In this document: piece after piece, positions 5,976 through 8,373 of the stretch | Layout of the letters: the number at the start of each line of letters is the position of its first letter | How positions within the stretch are numbered: position 1 is the first letter of the stretch | Source of the DNA: Candidatus Krumholzibacteriia bacterium | GTDB taxonomy: Bacteria > Krumholzibacteriota > Krumholzibacteriia > LZORAL124-64-63 | Length of the DNA stretch: 8,373 nucleotides | NCBI GenBank assembly: GCA_014859985.1 | Contig: JACZKN010000206.1 | Span: 1 to 8,373, forward strand | Reading direction: 5' to 3' | Program-made: the position numbers and the translations under genes | The notes under the pieces: generated by a model | Told to the model about the DNA's origin: nothing | Databases searched by the model: none | The model's input: the letters and a program-made list of their open reading frames with translations, nothing else

Positions 5976-7520
5976 CTACTGCAGGCTGACGAGCACGAGG
6001 ACCAGTCCGCGTCCCTCGGGCAGGCGGCTCATGGCTTTGCCAATGACCGCTCCCTGGGCGCGCCCGTGGTCCTGGACCTTCATCGCGTGCCCCGGCACGG
6101 TCGACGTAGTGAGCAGGTCCCCCGGCACGATCGGACCGCCGTCCGCCGTGGCGTAGCAATAGACACGTCCGGTCAGGGCCACCGGATGGCTGCCGTCGGC
6201 CGCGGTCCCTTCGTGCCCCATGACCATGCCGGCCGCGATGCCGCCCGCGCCGCTGACAATTCCGGCCACGCAGCGGTCGTAGGGATGCCCGGCCAGCTTC
6301 AGGCGGCCCGGCAGGTCCGGATCGATCGCCACGACCATGCCCGGCCCGATGTCGGACCCGCCGGAAACGTCGAAGGGTTCGGCCAGGTCCGCGCCGCCGG
6401 TGATCTCGAGCGCATGGCACCGCGTCGTGCCGTCGACCTCCAGCTTCCGTGACGGAGCGGACACCCCGATGCCCACGTTGCCGCTCTCGTGGAAATAGAC
6501 GGCACTCCCGGAGCCCGGGTCGAGGACCATCTGCCACGACGCGGTCGGAACGCCACTGTACATATAGGAGAGGGACGAGCGGACGCCGTCCGCCTCGTCC
6601 AGGAAGTTGATCGCCCCGAGCTTGAGGACCGAAGAGCCCCAGGCGCGTCCCTTCAACTCGAGCGTCGACGGCTGGTAGGCCGTATCGGAGGTCAGCCGCA
6701 GGTAGGCCCGGGTGGGGTCCCGCACCTCCAGCCGCCGGGCCGGGGAGACCGTGCCGATCCCGATCTCGGCGGTCTCGCCGATGATCATCGCTGTGGTCGG
6801 CGCCGCAGCCTCGCCGACGTAGAAGACGATCGAGGTGTGGCCGCTGGGCGCGCCGCTGCCGTCGTGCAGCGCCTGCAGGCGCAACGGCTTCTTGTTCGAT
6901 TCCAGGGAGTGCGAAGCGACGATCGCCCCGTCGGCGTTCGTGTCGCGAACCTCCAACCACTGCTCGGGCGAGCCGGCGCGGCGCAGACCCAGCGCGCCGC
7001 CCACGATATCGAGCTTCGCGGCCGGCGCGGCCGTGCCGATCCCGATGTTGCCGGAGACGCCCGCGTACATGTCGTTGCCGAGGACGCACCAGTCGCCGTC
7101 GCTTGCGCCGCCCGTGCCCCCCGCGGCCGAGTCGGCAACTTCGGACCGGAAGGCGTAGGGCGTCGAGGTGACCCGCATACGCGGCTGCATCTCCGGGTCC
7201 TGGTCGACGGCCATGCCCAGCCACAGATCGTCGGAGTCGAACAGTCCCTCCGGAAACGCCTGGATCCGGCCGAGAAGCACTTGGAACAGGCCGTCGGCGA
7301 CGTCGACGCCCGGGTGCAGTTCGCTCCAGAGCGGACCGCCGCCGGTGCTGTCGGGATAGATCGCGAACTGCAGGGCATGGGCGCCCTCGAGAGGGGTCCC
7401 CTCCGTATCAGTCAGGATACCCTGGTAGTTGATCGTCCCCGGGAAGCCGAGAGCGGAACCGGCGACAAGGATGGGCAGGACGAGCAGGAGACGGGCACAA
7501 GCGGCGACGGCTGGAATCAT
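5976..7520 (-). CDS. Exported fibre-like surface protein with GIGT repeats and conserved C-terminal domain
   Basis: A 514-aa exported protein, first gene of the operon. Residues 1-25 form a signal peptide (LLLVLPILVAGSALG). Residues ~28-130 are an N-terminal domain (INYQGILTDTEGTPLEG...FAIYPDSTGGGPLWSE...GLFQVLLG...STPYAFRSEVADSA) that is widespread in exported proteins of environmental bacteria. Three copies of a short fibre motif follow at about 157-172, 251-266 and 347-362 (G-N-I/V-G-I-G-T-x-x-P-x-x-K/R-L-D/E-V), spaced about 95 residues apart; this motif is shared with phage tail fibres and trimeric surface fibres. The C-terminal ~140 residues (GADLAEPF...VAGIVSGAGGI...PVALTGRVYC...PGDLLTTSTVPGHAM...GKAM...GLVLVLVSLQ) form a conserved domain found in similar exported proteins, and they end at the family's natural terminus. 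ATG 7520 has AGGAGGTG at optimal spacing; an upstream in-frame ATG at 7635-7637 lies before the transcript start. Likely structural, perhaps adhesive; function not shown. Confidence 0.9.
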   Translation of the reverse strand: MIPAVAACARLLLVLPILVAGSALGFPGTINYQGILTDTEGTPLEGAHALQFAIYPDSTGGGPLWSELHPGVDVADGLFQVLLGRIQAFPEGLFDSDDLWLGMAVDQDPEMQPRMRVTSTPYAFRSEVADSAAGGTGGASDGDWCVLGNDMYAGVSGNIGIGTAAPAAKLDIVGGALGLRRAGSPEQWLEVRDTNADGAIVASHSLESNKKPLRLQALHDGSGAPSGHTSIVFYVGEAAAPTTAMIIGETAEIGIGTVSPARRLEVRDPTRAYLRLTSDTAYQPSTLELKGRAWGSSVLKLGAINFLDEADGVRSSLSYMYSGVPTASWQMVLDPGSGSAVYFHESGNVGIGVSAPSRKLEVDGTTRCHALEITGGADLAEPFDVSGGSDIGPGMVVAIDPDLPGRLKLAGHPYDRCVAGIVSGAGGIAAGMVMGHEGTAADGSHPVALTGRVYCYATADGGPIVPGDLLTTSTVPGHAMKVQDHGRAQGAVIGKAMSRLPEGRGLVLVLVSLQ

Positions 7521-7541
7521 CGCGCACCTCCTGGATCGGAA

Positions 7542-7578
7542 CGACCGGCGCCCCAAGGAACGGAAGCACCGCCGGTCG
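7542..7578 (-). promoter_or_regulatory. Leader hairpin just upstream of the operon's ribosome site
   Basis: A perfect 9-bp inverted repeat (7542-7550 with 7570-7578, CGACCGGCG / CGCCGGTCG) encloses 19 bases. It begins about 40 bases after the predicted transcript start and ends 9 bases before the AGGAGG element. It could be a leader structure affecting translation or RNA stability, or a dyad for a DNA-binding protein. No riboswitch or T-box pattern is recognised. Confidence 0.45.
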
Positions 7579-7627
7579 ACTCGTAGAGAAGAGCAGGCGC
7601 CAGGGACTTTCGCAATATTTTCGCCTG

Positions 7628-7656
7628 ATTCTACCATACTGATCGCCCGTTGTCAA
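7628..7656 (-). promoter_or_regulatory. Near-consensus sigma70 promoter of the three-gene operon
   Basis: On the minus strand TTGACA (7656-7651, 6 of 6) is separated by exactly 17 bases from TAGAAT (7633-7628, 5 of 6). A run of eight T on the same strand (7662-7655) overlaps the -35 and may act as an AT-rich upstream element. Transcription should start near 7620, giving a leader of about 100 bases before ATG 7520. Its quality suggests strong, constitutive-type expression. Confidence 0.8.
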
Positions 7657-7867
7657 AAAAAACAGCCCCTCTCGCCGCCGCCCACTGCCCGTTTGAACCG
7701 CCCCAGATCTTCCGGAGCCCCCGTCATGTGGGTACGGCCACCGCGGCCGCTTCCTCCCGCATCCCCCAGCACCGCCCCACGGATCCGTTGCTACGCGGAC
7801 CTGCCCGTGACCGTCCTTGGGATTGCGGAGTCGCCCCCTCCCGACGAGAAACGGAATCCCATGCGTG

Positions 7868-8373
7868 CCCCTGGACCGCCTGTCCCGGCTGGTGACGCCG
7901 CCGCGGCGCCACAAGCACCGGTACTGCGGGGTGCTGGCGCCGAACGCGAACCTGAGGCAGGCGGTGACCGCCAGCGCGGGCCCGGCCGGGTCGACGCTGC
8001 AGGTGCTCGAGCAGGCGCGCGAGCGGCTGGCACTGCCGGCAGCCACGGTCGATCCCGACCCGCCGCCCGACGAGCGACGCAGCGCCCTGTCGCGGCCGCG
8101 TCCCGATGCTGGGCGCTGCTGCTGGTGCGCATCTACGAGTGCCTGCCGCTGCTGTGCCCGCGCTGCGGCGAACCCACGCGGATCATCGCGTTCGTGCTCG
8201 ACCCGCCGGTGATCGAGCGGATCTTGCGGCACATCGGCGAGCCGACGCAGGCGCCCGCGGTTCAGCCGGCGCGGTCGCCGCAGCAGGGGGCGCTGGGGTT
8301 CGACCAGACCGCGCCGGGGGATCCTTGGCCGGAGATGGACCAGACGGTGGGGGCGGAGGACGCGGGCTGGGAG
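7868..8373 (+). pseudogene. C-terminal remnant of an IS91-like transposase, frameshifted
   Basis: The plus strand encodes the C-terminal part of an IS91-family (HUH, rolling-circle type) transposase in two frames. Frame A (from about 7868) reads PLDRLSRLVTPPRRHKHRY, CGVLAPNANLRQAVTA and on to about 8097 without a stop. Frame B takes over by about 8101 with WALLLVRIYECLPLLCPRCG, then TRIIAFVLDPPVIERILRHI, GEPT and FDQT, and stays open to the window edge. These blocks, including the CPxCG pair and GEPT, are family hallmarks. The switch corresponds to a loss of one base (or gain of two) between about 8080 and 8107. Everything upstream (N-terminal zinc-binding region and HUH catalytic domain) is missing, so this copy cannot transpose. 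The true end and any element terminus lie outside the window. A sequencing indel could explain the frameshift but not the 5' loss. Confidence 0.82.

Larger units (their letters stand above)
7521..7867. other. Non-coding stretch: operon leader and promoter region
   Basis: About 350 bases between the fibre-like protein start and the transposase remnant. The left part holds the ribosome site (7525-7532, AGGAGGTG on the minus strand), a leader hairpin and the promoter. I recognise no gene, tRNA or inverted-repeat element end in 7663-7867; the amino acid sequences in all frames there match nothing I know. Confidence 0.6.

Noticed and set aside
5962..7224. A 420-codon minus-strand frame within the fibre-like gene
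   Set aside because: Arg/Gly-rich shifted frame of the real gene, which has recognisable motifs throughout and a proper ribosome site.
5976..7520. Reading the fibre-like protein as part of a prophage tail
   Set aside because: It has a Sec signal peptide and an exported-protein C-terminal domain, and no phage structural, lysis or packaging genes are nearby.
7521..7637. A 39-residue upstream extension of the fibre-like protein
   Set aside because: That start overlaps the predicted -10/-35 spacer, lacks a ribosome site, and would bury the signal peptide.
7655..7662. Run of eight A as the T-tract of a terminator
   Set aside because: On the minus strand it would need a GC-rich stem immediately upstream; I found no convincing inverted repeat there, and the tract fits better as an AT-rich element next to the -35.
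7408..8232. A 274-codon minus-strand frame through the promoter region
   Set aside because: It runs across the operon promoter and antisense to the transposase remnant, with Arg-rich residues and no recognisable domain.
1..8373. CRISPR array, tRNA, rRNA or toxin-antitoxin pair
   Set aside because: I saw no regularly spaced direct repeats, no cloverleaf-type pattern and no small gene pair with a ribosome site on either strand.

Overview
The window is high-GC bacterial DNA. The intact genes look like the secreted-protein repertoire of an uncultivated FCB-type or Krumholzibacteria/Eisenbacteria-like bacterium. The pointers are a type IX-style C-terminal sorting signal (YPNPFNP plus a FlgD-like Ig domain), a second FlgD-like C-terminus on a large peptidase, Sec signal peptides on all four intact proteins, and 'GFW' and 'GIGT' exported-protein domains. 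The lineage is an inference from protein style only. No rRNA, tRNA or marker gene is present.

Layout, with all intact genes on the minus strand. From right to left: 7868-8373 (+) holds the C-terminal part of an IS91-like transposase, lacking its 5' part, frameshifted and running off the window. Then comes a roughly 350-bp non-coding stretch with a near-consensus sigma70 promoter (TTGACA-17-TAGAAT) and a leader hairpin. That promoter drives a three-gene operon: a 514-aa exported fibre-like protein (7520-5976), a 611-aa exported subtilase (5965-4130) and a 189-aa exported mini-protein carrying a type IX-style sorting domain (4053-3484). To the left of the operon is a scar of about 545 bp (2938-3483). 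It contains the 3' ends of two unrelated genes facing each other: the last 21-23 codons of what looks like an N6-adenine DNA methyltransferase / type IIG restriction enzyme (+), and a 5'-truncated, mutated NYN-domain (PIN-like RNase) gene (-). Finally, a single gene with its own sigma70-like promoter encodes an 875-aa multidomain M14 zinc carboxypeptidase (2816-189), followed by a clear intrinsic terminator (83-105) and two further hairpins.

How it fits together: the three-gene unit and the carboxypeptidase look like cell-surface or extracellular functions (two peptidases plus two small or fibrous exported proteins). They probably act in extracellular protein degradation or surface display, but nothing in the window proves they work together. 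The two relic zones (IS91 remnant and NYN/methyltransferase scar) flank the operon, so this segment has been recombinationally active. I see no complete undescribed system. The most unusual items are the double-truncated defence-like scar directly behind the operon, the replacement by Ser of the normally invariant substrate-binding Arg in the M14 active-site motif, and the 189-aa protein that is little more than sorting signals.
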